A stretch of 64,000 nucleotides of DNA, taken from positions 1 to 64,000 of the forward strand of contig MNCI01004447.1 of assembly GCA_015680685.1 (NCBI GenBank), given 5' to 3'. Below the pieces are notes generated by a model. That model saw nothing but the letters and a program-made list of their open reading frames with translations. It was not told the origin of the DNA and did no database searches. This document shows, one piece after another, positions 47,939 through 56,445 of the stretch. The DNA comes from Gnetum montanum. Its lineage: Eukaryota > Streptophyta > Gnetopsida > Gnetales > Gnetaceae. The translations under genes and the position numbers were made by a program. Every line of letters begins with the position of its first letter. Position 1 is the stretch's first letter.

Positions 47939-49861
47939 TCAAGTCAAATAATCTGCAAGATTATTATCCTTGCCACTAATATATTGGGTTCTATATGTAA
48001 AATTAGCCAGAAATAAATACCATCGAATTAGTCGTGTATGGGCAACTTTATTTAAATGTTTTGTTTGTAAGTATTTATCAAAATATTTTAAGTCAGATCT
48101 AATAATAAATTCCTGTTCTTGTAGGAACAGACGAAACTTTTCGATACCACGGATAATCGCAAGGAGCTCTTTATGTGTGGAATGATAATTCATTTCTGCA
48201 GAAATAAACTTACCACTAGCATATCTGCAGATATAGGTCATACCATGTATTTCTTCTTTTAAGACCGCTCCCCAAAATTCTTCAGATGCATCAGTTTCTA
48301 AGATCAAGGTTCCATTGGTTGGTAATCGTAAATATGGAAGTTTAGTACATTGATCTTTTAGTCTCTGGACTGCATCAGTATGATGTTGGCTCCATGGTTG
48401 AGGGTTGTTTGTTAACTGTTGGTTTAAAATTTTTCGATCTTTGGCAAGATCTTTGTAAAACCCCGACAGATAATTTAAACACCCTAGAAATCTTTGTAAT
48501 TGTGTTTTGTCTGTTATGATATCAGGAAAATGTTTAATATCGGTTAAGATATGTTGTTGCAGACTAATATGTCCGTCTTTAATTACTACGCCTAGAAAAT
48601 TTACTTCATCAACTGCAATTTGCATCTTCTTCTCAGATGGAGAAAGTACAAGACCATTTTGATCAAGTAATTCATATAAGGTGTTGAGATGCTGTTGGTG
48701 TTCTTCTACCGTTTTTGACATAACTAAAATATCATCTATATATACTAGTATGAACGGATATTCTTTAAAGATATGATCCATACAAGACTGGAAAATAGAT
48801 GGGGCTGTTTTAATACCAAAAGGTAGAACAGTCCATTCGTATAGACCCTGAGGTACGGTAAAGGCGGTTTTCCAGCGATCTTCATTGACTATTTGGATTT
48901 GCCAAAAACCACTTTTCAAATCAAATTTTGAATAAATATGAGTTCCTTGCAGGCGTTGGAAAAGATCATCTTTACTAGGGATCGGATGTTGTACTGATTT
49001 AATAATAGCATTAAGTGGTTTGTAATTAACTACTAACCGCTTCTTTCCCCTTGTTAGTTCAGCACGCTTGTTGACATAGAAGGCAGCACAGGAAAACATG
49101 CTAGTACTAGGTTGGATCATTTTTTTCTCTAGGAGCTGTTTTATTTCCTGGGCACATTCTTCTTTTAATTGTGGGGACATCCCAATATGATGAGCTTTTG
49201 ACTGTGGTTGGATTCCATCCAATAACTCAATACGACACCAATGTTGTTTCTTATGTCGAAAGGCTGTTGGATCATCGCTCGCAACAGTGAGGAGTTTAGT
49301 GCGTAATTGTGCAAAGACCTCTTTGTGAGATTGGATGTGGTTAATAAGCCATTGCGTTTTTGGCACCTTATACTTTGTATGGGTAAACCTATTTACTGGA
49401 GTAAATGTTCTAGTAAATTTATGATTTCCTAATGTAACAAAATTAGTATGGATGGTGTATGGCTCGAGAATTGCTAGGTTGTCGACTCCTATAACCATAT
49501 CATAAGAAAGCCAGTTGATAGCATTAACTTGTAATTCTAAGCGTTCAGAATTAGGTAAAAGTATTGGAAGAGAAAATACCCGGTTGACAGTTGTTGCCGT
49601 TTTGTTAAAACTGACAATTAATTTCTCCCTGGGTTTCCATAAGAAAGAAGGAATGATAGCTTCGTTTGCCAAGCTGACTTCTGCACCAGAATCTATTAAG
49701 GCATCGATGGGATAGGGTTTAAATCCTTTTAGTTTAATCCAAAAAGTACAAAGGGGAGTTTGTACCTGTCGATGTTGATTCTGATTAATCCTAATTATAT
49801 GTATTTGAGATATTTCAGCTTCATAAGCTTGTTGTTGATATTTCTCTTCTTCTTCTTCCAA
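47939..49861 (-). CDS. Caulimovirid protease-reverse transcriptase-RNase H, 640 codons open
   Basis: Uninterrupted frame with the replication enzymes of a plant pararetrovirus. The retropepsin site DSGA is at residues 57-60. RT shows LVVNYKPLN (276-284), FDLKSGF (313-319), LPFG (346-349) and the catalytic YIDD (374-377). RNase H shows TDAS (523-526) plus the acidic residues Glu565, Asp590 and Asp637. All expected catalytic residues are present. The order PR-RT-RH without integrase, and the wording of the RT blocks, place it with Caulimoviridae, nearest to petuvirus-like groups including those found in gymnosperm genomes. The nominal first codon is TTG; an in-frame TAA lies four codons before it, while the same frame continues upstream, so the frame was longer and the start is not real. 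Expression is doubtful. Confidence 0.85.
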   Translation of the reverse strand: MEEEEEKYQQQAYEAEISQIHIIRINQNQHRQVQTPLCTFWIKLKGFKPYPIDALIDSGAEVSLANEAIIPSFLWKPREKLIVSFNKTATTVNRVFSLPILLPNSERLELQVNAINWLSYDMVIGVDNLAILEPYTIHTNFVTLGNHKFTRTFTPVNRFTHTKYKVPKTQWLINHIQSHKEVFAQLRTKLLTVASDDPTAFRHKKQHWCRIELLDGIQPQSKAHHIGMSPQLKEECAQEIKQLLEKKMIQPSTSMFSCAAFYVNKRAELTRGKKRLVVNYKPLNAIIKSVQHPIPSKDDLFQRLQGTHIYSKFDLKSGFWQIQIVNEDRWKTAFTVPQGLYEWTVLPFGIKTAPSIFQSCMDHIFKEYPFILVYIDDILVMSKTVEEHQQHLNTLYELLDQNGLVLSPSEKKMQIAVDEVNFLGVVIKDGHISLQQHILTDIKHFPDIITDKTQLQRFLGCLNYLSGFYKDLAKDRKILNQQLTNNPQPWSQHHTDAVQRLKDQCTKLPYLRLPTNGTLILETDASEEFWGAVLKEEIHGMTYICRYASGKFISAEMNYHSTHKELLAIIRGIEKFRLFLQEQEFIIRSDLKYFDKYLQTKHLNKVAHTRLIRWYLFLANFTYRTQYISGKDNNLADYLT

Positions 49862-49948
49862 AGATTCTAATTATTTGCTAGCTTTTGTTAGGAAGAGTTT
49901 GAGTTGGTTAATACGTAATAATCTGATTTGATGTTTCTCCAACCCTTT

Positions 49949-50082
49949 NNNNNNNNNNNNNNNNNNNNNNNNNNNNNNNNNNNNNNNNNNNNNNNNNNNN
50001 NNNNNNNNNNNNNNNNNNNNNNNNNNNNNNNNNNNNNNNNNNNNNNNNNNNNNNNNNNNNNNNNNNNNNNNNNNNNNNNNNN
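49949..50082. other. Assembly gap (134 N)
   Basis: Run of N between viral sequence on the left and retroelement sequence on the right. The virus/retroelement junction lies in or beside it, so its length may not be real. Confidence 1.
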
Positions 50083-51320
50083 AGGGGATACACTAATGAT
50101 GTCCTTTGAAAAGCCCAAAATGCTTCATATGCTAAACTGTTAAAGCCACTAGCCACAAGGAAAATCACTAGTGAGACACTAGGACTAGAACAAGAAGAAG
50201 AACCAATGGCTAAACCAACTGCAACTCAACTTGCAGGACCCAGCCAATTTCCAAGTACGGGACCCAGCCAACAATAGGAAGTAGGGCCTAGCACAGGCTA
50301 GGATCAACCATTGCTAATGCAAGATTACAAACCGTCAATGAGCCACCTCAGGGCAGGGCCATCACTGAGATGGTTAGTTGGGGAAGTAGTGCTGATGCAA
50401 ATCTCTTCTATGTCATTAATGATGCCATACAGCCCACAGTTTCTTTGATCATACAAGGGGTGAAGTGTCTATTCATACAGGAGGAGAGGAAAGTACTTGG
50501 TCACAATAGATCTCAGGAAACGCAACATCTTTCCAAGTGCAATTAGAAACTAGTAAAGGGGCCACTGTGGTAGTCATGCAACACCAGGATGCTGTGGGAG
50601 TTGCAGAAGTGGTCGCAGACCACATTAAAAAATTATTTAATGTACCTGTTGTGCCATCGATAGATCTCACAGGAGCACAGGATGCTCAAACTTTAGCCGG
50701 AACCTCAATGACTCCTATGGAACATGGGGATGCGCTTGATCGATTGCTACAAATAGGACAAATAATGACGTCCCTATTTGACATCCCTTAGGATGTTACA
50801 GCAATTCAATCATATTTCATTTCCACTAAGGGGAAGTTGGTCTTAACAGAAGTGAGGGCCGAGCATGTTGAAGTAGAGGTGTAGAAATTACAAGAAAAGT
50901 TCATGGCCCTACAAGCAGCACAACGGGACCCTTTGCAATTTGTTCTCGCAAACTAGCTGGACAACTTCAAAACTGAGCAACTAACCAAGCTACCAAGGAA
51001 AAAAAGGTGTCATAACAGATTTGGCCTAATGGCTTGTGAATTTTCAAGATACAGAGACAAAGCTAGAGCCTACGAGGAGGAACAATGGGTATTTGCAGCC
51101 TGGTATGTCAAGGAAAATCAAATGTTTTCGCAACTACCTTGTCCATGGGAGGTGCCGACTCCATCAAACATCAAAACATTAGCATGGATGGCACAAGATC
51201 CCCAGACCAAAGAGGAGAAACTCCAGGCAATACTTCAACACCATCAAGCCTCAAGACCTAGAGCACGAGACAAGGGGAAAGCACTTATGGAGGAGCCACC
51301 ACCACCAGAAACTACATGAG
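50083..51320 (+). pseudogene. Athila-type accessory frame, second part
   Basis: Continuation of the frame interrupted by the viral fragment. It contains a Pro/Gln/Thr-rich linker near 50200-50280 (LAGPSQFPSTGPSQQ), an open stretch at 50537-50791 (VADHIKKLFNVPVVPS, then ALDRLLQIGQIMTSLFDIP), a Glu/Gln-rich helical part and an open stretch at 51029-51319 (ACEFSRYRDKARAYEEEQW, ending MEEPPPPETT). Stops and frame changes are few. There is no enzyme motif and the role is unknown. It is followed by about 170 bp of untranslated sequence before the purine tract. Confidence 0.5.
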
Positions 51321-51489
51321 TTCCACCAATTTTGTAACTATAGCACATTCTTTGTGTTGTGTCTTAATTTTGTCTTGATTCCACACTGCAGCATAAACCC
51401 AATTTCACCGTCCAAAAATTCTGTACCTATCCACTGTGTAATCAATGGAGCTTGTTCTCACTGTAACTTGAGGACGAGTCTTCACTCAG

Positions 51490-51500
51490 TCGTGGGGGTA
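51490..51500 (+). other. Element 3 polypurine tract
   Basis: TCGTGGGGGTA immediately before the 3' LTR; GTGGGGG is a short G-rich plus-strand primer site. Confidence 0.75.
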
Positions 51501-52295
51501 TGATGAGTCACCATTTAACCCAGCCACAATATCGCATACACGATATCGTAGCCTATCTTCTTATCTATAAATAAGAGGTAGGCTGTTCCAATAGGAAGTT
51601 AGTCAGTTTTAGAGTTAGTTTTGATTTTAGTTTTCATTTTTCTCTCAACCCTTTTCCTCCCAGTGTATGCCTGTAGTGTGGTGATTGTAATTGTACGGCA
51701 TCCTTATTCGAGTGTGACGTACTTGGACACGCACATGACCGACAATAAAGATCAAGATTACTTCATCATTGCAGCATTCGCTTAGTTTAATTAATTAATT
51801 GTTATTGTTATTTATTGCTTTCATAGTTAATATCTCTTCACCCTAAACTCTTGTTAAACGCAGAATGAGTACGACTTGATCACGAGCATTTAAGTGTGAC
51901 TACTTGGTAACCCAGTAGCATACCTAGGATCTATGCTTGGTAATCCCAGTGGTAGTCGTGCACGAAGTCCAAGATGTATATGAATGATTAAGGAACGGAT
52001 TCTCATCAGACTTAGGCTAGCTTAGATTCTCTCTCACCCTCTCTCTTAGCTTAGTTAATATTATCTTCCATTGTCTTCAGGAGTAGCATTAGGTTAGAAA
52101 CCACATCATACACCTCACTCTCGACTAAACTATACGTGACAAAGTTAACACTAGTCTAGATGGGAAGACAACGAACTAAGACCTAAGGATAACTATCTAG
52201 ATATCACAACTAGTCCGTCTGCAGAGTTCAATTGGAACGTGCATGAAACACTCGTATTCGTATGGTTGAGTGTAGGGGTACCTTGCCACTCATCA
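51501..52295 (+). repeat. Element 3 3' LTR
   Basis: 795 bp, TGATGAGTCACC...CCACTCATCA, partner of 42090-42849. It keeps two ATATCG-type words and a 35-bp stretch missing from the 5' copy, and a CTATAAATAAG box at about 51565-51575. Confidence 0.95.
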
Positions 52296-52300
52296 ACAAG
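52296..52300 (+). other. Target-site duplication, right copy (ACAAG)
   Basis: Exact copy of 42085-42089. Confidence 0.9.
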
Positions 52301-52640
52301 GTAATGTAGGGTTAAACATAGTTAAACATAGTTAAACATGGTCATACTTTTGCTAGTCTAAGGCCTTGGGAGGTCGTGTTGCTAGTTTAAGGCCTTAGTA
52401 GGCCATAAGATTGCCAAATTTAGGCCTTGGTAGGCCGTGGTGTGAGACCTATTTGACTAGGTAAGGTTACTTTGAGGGAAAAGCAAGGTAAAACTTGGTA
52501 AAAGAAGGTAAAATAAAGTTATGACAAAGTAAAGACAAGGTAAAAATAGTATTTAATCTAACATAAATTTAATGTAATTTTTTTAAAATTTTTATTTTAA
52601 TTTACTATTATTATTGTTATTATTGACCTTTTCTTTTGAT
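52301..52640 (-). repeat. Long repeat copy B, right part
   Basis: Continues copy B after the inserted element and matches the end of copy A (about 36290-36930): TTAAACATGGTCATACTTT, TTTAAGGCCTTAGTAGGCCA words (52355-52440), CTATTTGACT, runs of GGTAAAA and a final T/A-rich tract. Confidence 0.65.
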
Positions 52641-52800
52641 CTGATATAGATAACATGATGGGGTGCATATTGGCTAAGTTGGACATCCTTTTGAGACATG
52701 TTCAAGTGATGCTAGGAATTCTAGCCATTGTTTTCATGATTGGAGTGATTATTGTGTAGAAGACATCCTTGTACCTATTGGTGCTTATGATCTTTTTGAT

Positions 52801-53686
52801 CATCTCAAACAACCCCCTACTTGTGACGAGAGATCTACATTTGAAAGAGTACTAGCCCCAAGGTAAAATAAAAGGGGGCCCATTGCCATGGGAATGGGTA
52901 TGAAAGCAGACACTTTCTTGGGTACAAAATCTTTTCTGAGATTTGTGATCACTGCAAAGGCGAAGAAACCATAGCAAAGCTGAAGACAGTGCTTGGGCAG
53001 AGCAGAGAACCCTTCAATTCCAGTTAGAGCCATCTGTTTGTAAATGGCTGCATATGGTGTTGCGTATTCCTTGAAAACTCCAATGTCAAATGTTGTCCAA
53101 AACATCCAGAAGGTTAAAGCGGCTAGAATGCAACCCATTGCAGTACCAATAATTTGGCTGGCAAACATGGATCTAGGTGAAATACTGTCAAATACCCAAT
53201 TTTGAAATCCTGCATCAGGTCTGATGCTGTGTTCATAATTACCATCATGACACCCATTAATGCCAATCCTGCAATGACACCCCCATCACTTTCTGCCCAT
53301 GCTTTCCATAGTTTCATGCCAAGCTCCAATCTTTCAAACCACACCCATATGAATTGCAAAACCCTAGAATCGGTGTTGCTATGTACCTGAAAGGACATAG
53401 TACCACTTCACACTTGGTGAAATATCTTGGGCATTACCCCTATTGATATGGCAGCCAGTGCTACATGTTGTTGCGGCAACATGAAAAGGTATGTTGCCCT
53501 TCATGAAGATCTCATTATGCTTCCTTTGAACCAATGATTGCTGAGATTCATCAGGAGCTGGATTGTTGATGTCAGAATTTGCCACAGTGTGTTGCTCTCT
53601 CCTCTTATGTTGTTAATACAGGGCAAAGATTGTCACAGTCAACATCTTGACAAAGTTGAAAATCCCGTCTCCTAAAATAATGGCCA
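52801..53686 (-). pseudogene. YSL metal-nicotianamine transporter, broken 3' part
   Basis: Yellow Stripe-Like proteins (OPT family) move metal-nicotianamine complexes across membranes. The minus strand reads AIILGDGIFNFVKM right after a splice-acceptor-like TTTATTGCAG (exon start about 53686), then [64 protein letters not shown] and GIEGFSALPKHCLQLCYGFF, ending after FIPIPMAMG. These are conserved YSL blocks in the correct order, about 290 residues of a family of some 670. A TAA interrupts the first exon (about 53616-53614), and frame shifts occur near 53450-53390 and 53170. The N-terminal exons are absent upstream. The retained splice site indicates a DNA-level copy, not a retrocopy. Confidence 0.85.
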
Positions 53687-53699
53687 CTGCAATAAAGAG

Positions 53700-54289
53700 A
53701 TCTTTTAGATTGTTGGCAGAAACCCTGCTGGAAACCAGGGATGCTCTTCCAGCTGCTCCAACAGGGCTATGAATTGTTTGGCATTAAAATGAGAGAAGAT
53801 TCTTGTGCGGTTGCGCAGAAAGGGTTTCCTCAGCATGGGCGATGGATAGCGACAGCCAGGTGGGCAGTGGGTTGGGCTTGCTTGACCTGCTGTGAGACCA
53901 GCGCAGCTGGGCAAGAAGAAAGGCGCAGTTCAGCGAAGAGAAGCAATCCTAAGAGCATGGAAAATGCACACAAGGGTTTCGTGGCCAGTGATGAGGACAC
54001 ACTTGTATGGCTGTAGTGATAGTTTCTTACCACGGCAGGCAAGGATTGGTGCACGTTCATGGTGGCATGGATGAAAGGCCAAGCGGCCAATGGTAGTGCT
54101 AAGGATTTCAATGGCATTGCTACAGGAGCGCGTGATGGGGAAGTAGGATATCACGCTGATGATCTGAACCAGTTCATTCCATATCAATTCATTTCATTTT
54201 TCTGTTTTCTACCCAGAATTTTGCTATGTGTTTGTCTTTGCAATTTGTCTGGGTTTCATTCATCCATTCTGGTTCATCTTTCTCAAGAA
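53700..54289. other. Low-copy non-coding sequence upstream of the small secreted protein
   Basis: Frames on both strands overlap here (for example minus 54117-53830, plus 53741-54016), but none shows a recognisable domain. No YSL exons continue into it. The part next to 54290 may serve as promoter and 5' UTR of the next gene; it contains no clear TATA box. Confidence 0.35.
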
Positions 54290-54514
54290 ATGGCAGGAAA
54301 TAGCAGAATCTTGTTCATGGGTACTGTGGCAGCTATTATAATGGCAGGGCTTTTGTCAACAGGAGGAACAGTGACAGCACATGAATCTCGATCATCTCCA
54401 AGGCCAACAATGGAGATAAGATCTACCTCGTCTCTTCAAGCGATGGCTCTTTCCTCTGTCGAATTACTTGTGTTTGCTCCAGTTGTATCGTTTTTGGCAA
54501 TTGCACTGTACTGA
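54290..54514 (+). CDS. Small secreted GPI-anchor-like protein (AG-peptide-like), 74 aa
   Basis: The open frame begins at an ATG in a good plant context (GAAATGG). Residues 1-30 form a signal peptide (MAGNSRILFMGTVAAIIMAG, then LLSTGGTVTA). A short Ser/Arg/Pro stretch with SSPRPT follows (about 31-56), then a C-terminal hydrophobic tail (VELLVFAPVVSFLAIALY) preceded by small residues, as in a GPI-anchor signal. Size and plan match arabinogalactan peptides (usually 55-70 aa) of the plasma membrane outer face, but the Ala-Pro repeats that carry their glycans are almost absent. The 5' extension of the same frame to 54059 is not needed. It could be an unrelated short membrane-anchored peptide or a decaying copy. 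It lies between the YSL and lectin remnants. Confidence 0.5.
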   Translation: MAGNSRILFMGTVAAIIMAGLLSTGGTVTAHESRSSPRPTMEIRSTSSLQAMALSSVELLVFAPVVSFLAIALY

Positions 54515-54735
54515 ATACATACAGAACGATCTCCATTTTCCGTTGTACTGGTGGTCAGGGCTTACTTGATGGGATTCCACTGTTTTGCCCTACATTTTCT
54601 TTTGTTTGTATCTATCATTCTCATGTGTATTCATGCTTGGTGATATCATCCCCTCCATGATTTGTTCCCTGTACATGTGATATCTCATTAGCATTGCAAG
54701 TGAATGGGGCTAGTTTGTTTTGGATTCTCCCATGA

Positions 54736-55029
54736 AAAAGTTTCAGTCTTTTTGTTAAGGATAGGAAGCAGATTTTACTGAAGGAGTACAGTTATGAGAA
54801 GCTAGACCACTCCATTTTGTGGACCCTGAGTGCAGATGTTGGAAATGGCTACCAGTGCCTGAGGCCTATGAACGGCATCCACCTCAACATGGATGCTAAG
54901 CAGGCAGATAGCCACAATGGTGGTATCCATGATGGCAATGAGCTCATTCTCTTCAAGTGGAAGAAACAGAGCAACCAGAAGTGGAGGCTGTTACCTTTCA
55001 ACTGTAAGATTTCTTTGCAGATGCATTGA
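54736..55029 (+). pseudogene. Euonymus-type lectin (EUL) domain, C-terminal exon
   Basis: EUL domains are plant beta-trefoil carbohydrate-binding domains of nucleo-cytoplasmic, stress-responsive lectins. This stretch encodes about 90 residues, the last half or so of the domain: LLKEYSYEKLDHSILWTLSA, GNGYQCLRPMNGIHLNMDAK, HNGGIHDGNELILFKWKK and NQKWRLLPF. It keeps the hallmark W-T-x-S, N-x-I-x-L-N-x-D-A, GG-x-x-DG and Q-x-W motifs. An in-frame TGA lies at 54733-54735 and no N-terminal half or start was found. After LLPFN, a donor-like GTAAGAT (55004) and a TTTTTCAG acceptor (55090) would give a natural end within a few codons. It is likely a partial gene copy, possibly joined to an unseen upstream exon. 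Confidence 0.75.
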
Positions 55030-55590
55030 AAGTGTTCACGAGTTTGCTAAAAACAGTATGTGATTAAACTAACCATGTTTTATTTTTCAGCTTTTTAAAC
55101 TGAACGCAGGAGCTCCTGGTATTTGGAAATGTTGATGTGATCTAAGGTGAAAAGTGGCTGTGGTAGATGTCTAAAGTCTGCCGGTTGTCTGGTTGTATTC
55201 TCATACATGGAATTGTATTCTGTTTTTAATTTAGAACTTTGTCTCAAATGTGATTTCCATGTGAATGTAGCATCCTCCCAGTTGGATTTCAGACCTGACT
55301 ATTTTACATCAAAAGAATTGAGTACTGGGCCAAATTATTAAGAATTGAGTAGCCAAATTATTTTGTTTGTTTGCTACACATGGCCAGTTTTGCATGGATG
55401 CAAACTAGTCTTATTTACTGTCACACTGAAATACTGACATATTGCTATTAGGACTCCTTTTTTGCTATATGTTGCAAGTAAGATTGCAACTCTTTCGTTG
55501 CTAATTGTCTTTTTATTTTGATCAATGTTATCATTTGTAGTTGCTGGTTAAATTTGATAAACATCTGTCTTTGGTTCTGATTCCTGTGTT
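55030..55590. other. Non-coding sequence after the lectin exon
   Basis: AT-rich, with no recognisable coding sequence. The short frame at 55147-55341 has no domain. It could be intron or 3' flank of the lectin gene copy. Confidence 0.4.
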
Positions 55591-55591
55591 C

Positions 55592-55781
55592 CTATTCAGA
55601 GGCAATTGAAGTTGGTGAAAACGGATCATGGCTTTGACTATCCATGTTCTCTGTTTCTGCAACTGGCATTTGATGTCCCTGGTAGGTAGAGTCATCTTCA
55701 CGAGGGGGTTTGTTCTGAGGCGCATTCAATGGCCCAACCTGGTTGCTAGGTAGCACATGTGATGCAATAGGCATTTGGTTT
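55592..55781 (-). pseudogene. Proline-rich coding fragment, downstream part
   Basis: Minus-strand frame reading NQMPIASHVLPSNQVGPL, NAPQNKPPREDDSTYQGHQM, PVAETENMDSQSHDPFSPTS and then a stop. Its first 96 bp are an exact copy of 57474-57569. The wording (Pro, Asn, Gln, Ser) suggests a disordered segment of a nuclear or regulatory protein, but I do not recognise the family. The frame continues upstream into inserted sequence (to 55948), which is probably not part of the original protein. Confidence 0.45.
55686..55781. repeat. 96-bp exact direct repeat, left copy
   Basis: Identical base for base to 57474-57569. Near-copies of TTTGATGTCCTGGTAGGTAGA lie on both sides of this left copy (55669 and 55779). 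Confidence 0.95.
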
Positions 55782-56159
55782 GATGTCCTGGTAGGTAGAT
55801 GAAACACCACAAAAATTTCAGCAACACTTCCAGACAACTTCAGGGCCTCTGAAACAGCTTCAAGCAGCCCACCATGGAGTAAGAAAGATTCTCCTGAAGC
55901 CCACAGATCACGATGGCAAATGTCGGTGTCAAGAATCATCAGTTTCAAGTTTCAAAAGTGCAATTTTGGCTAAGTACATTGTGCAGACGTTGCACAGCGT
56001 AAGGATCAACGTCACCAACTTTTGGAGCCCCGAAATTCAGTCAAAATAGGCCGAAATTAAGCACAAGGACCCCCCATGACCTTTGCCAAGGTCCCTAGCG
56101 GTTCCCAGCCTTCAGAAAATCAAGATTCGGGCATTAAATGAGGTATTTTCGGCTACTTA

Positions 56160-56445
56160 CGCTGAAACACTATTCATTTTACACTGAAACACTATTCATT
56201 TTACATTGAAACACTATTCATTTTACGCTGAAACACTGTTCATCTTACGCTGCAGAGCGTAAGATGCGTAAAACACTATTCATCTTACGCTGCAAAGCGT
56301 AAGATGCGTAAAACACTATTCATATTACGCTACAGAGCGTAAGCTGCGTGAACACTATTCACTGCGTAAAACACTATTCATCTTATGCTCAAACACTATT
56401 CATCTTATGCTCAAACACTATTCATCGCGCGAACACTATTCATCG
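56160..56445 (+). repeat. Tandem array with AACACTATTCAT motif and 40-bp hairpin units
   Basis: The word AACACTATTCAT (or one-base variants) recurs about eleven times. Three units with an exact 40-bp period (56241, 56281, 56321) contain palindromes: CATCTTACGCT-GCAG-AGCGTAAGATG and CATCTTACGCT-GCAA-AGCGTAAGATG have perfect 11-bp arms; the third is degraded. The array lies about 450 bp upstream of the TATA box, a position where an LTR enhancer could be. Confidence 0.85.

Larger units (their letters stand above)
47525..49948 (-). mobile_element. Endogenous caulimovirid (petuvirus-like) fragment
   Basis: About 2.4 kb of pararetrovirus DNA lies in reverse orientation within the accessory frame of element 3. 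It comprises the end of an upstream coiled-coil-like segment (49948-49870), the PR-RT-RNase H frame (49861-47939) and a downstream coding segment ending at 47525. Movement protein, coat protein and the tRNA-Met minus-strand primer site are not present. The right side runs into a 134-bp gap, so the true edge is unknown. Caulimovirids lack integrase; such copies enter genomes by DNA repair. The copy is partial and broken and could not make virus. Confidence 0.85.
42090..52295 (+). mobile_element. Full-length non-autonomous Athila-like LTR retrotransposon (element 3)
   Basis: Complete from LTR to LTR with perfect 8-bp inverted ends TGATGAGT/ACTCATCA, an ACAAG duplication, a tRNA-Asp primer site (42851) and a purine tract (51492-51498). 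The internal region encodes gag and a downstream accessory frame, but between them (44850-46780) there is no protease, RT or integrase, so movement would have depended on a relative such as element 2. It inserted into long repeat copy B. A caulimovirid fragment in the opposite orientation and a 134-bp assembly gap interrupt the accessory frame. Confidence 0.9.

Noticed and set aside
47970-48185. Plus-strand frame opposite the viral RNase H
   Set aside because: Antisense shadow of the viral coding sequence.
47525-49948. A complete, replication-competent virus copy
   Set aside because: Movement and coat regions and the primer site are absent, stops lie on both sides of the open frame, and the edge runs into a gap.
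53741-54117. GC-richer frames on both strands upstream of the small secreted protein
   Set aside because: They overlap each other, contain no recognisable domain and are not continuous with YSL exons.
56160-56445. CRISPR-like repeat array
   Set aside because: The units are contiguous tandem repeats without unique spacers, in a plant sequence with no cas genes.
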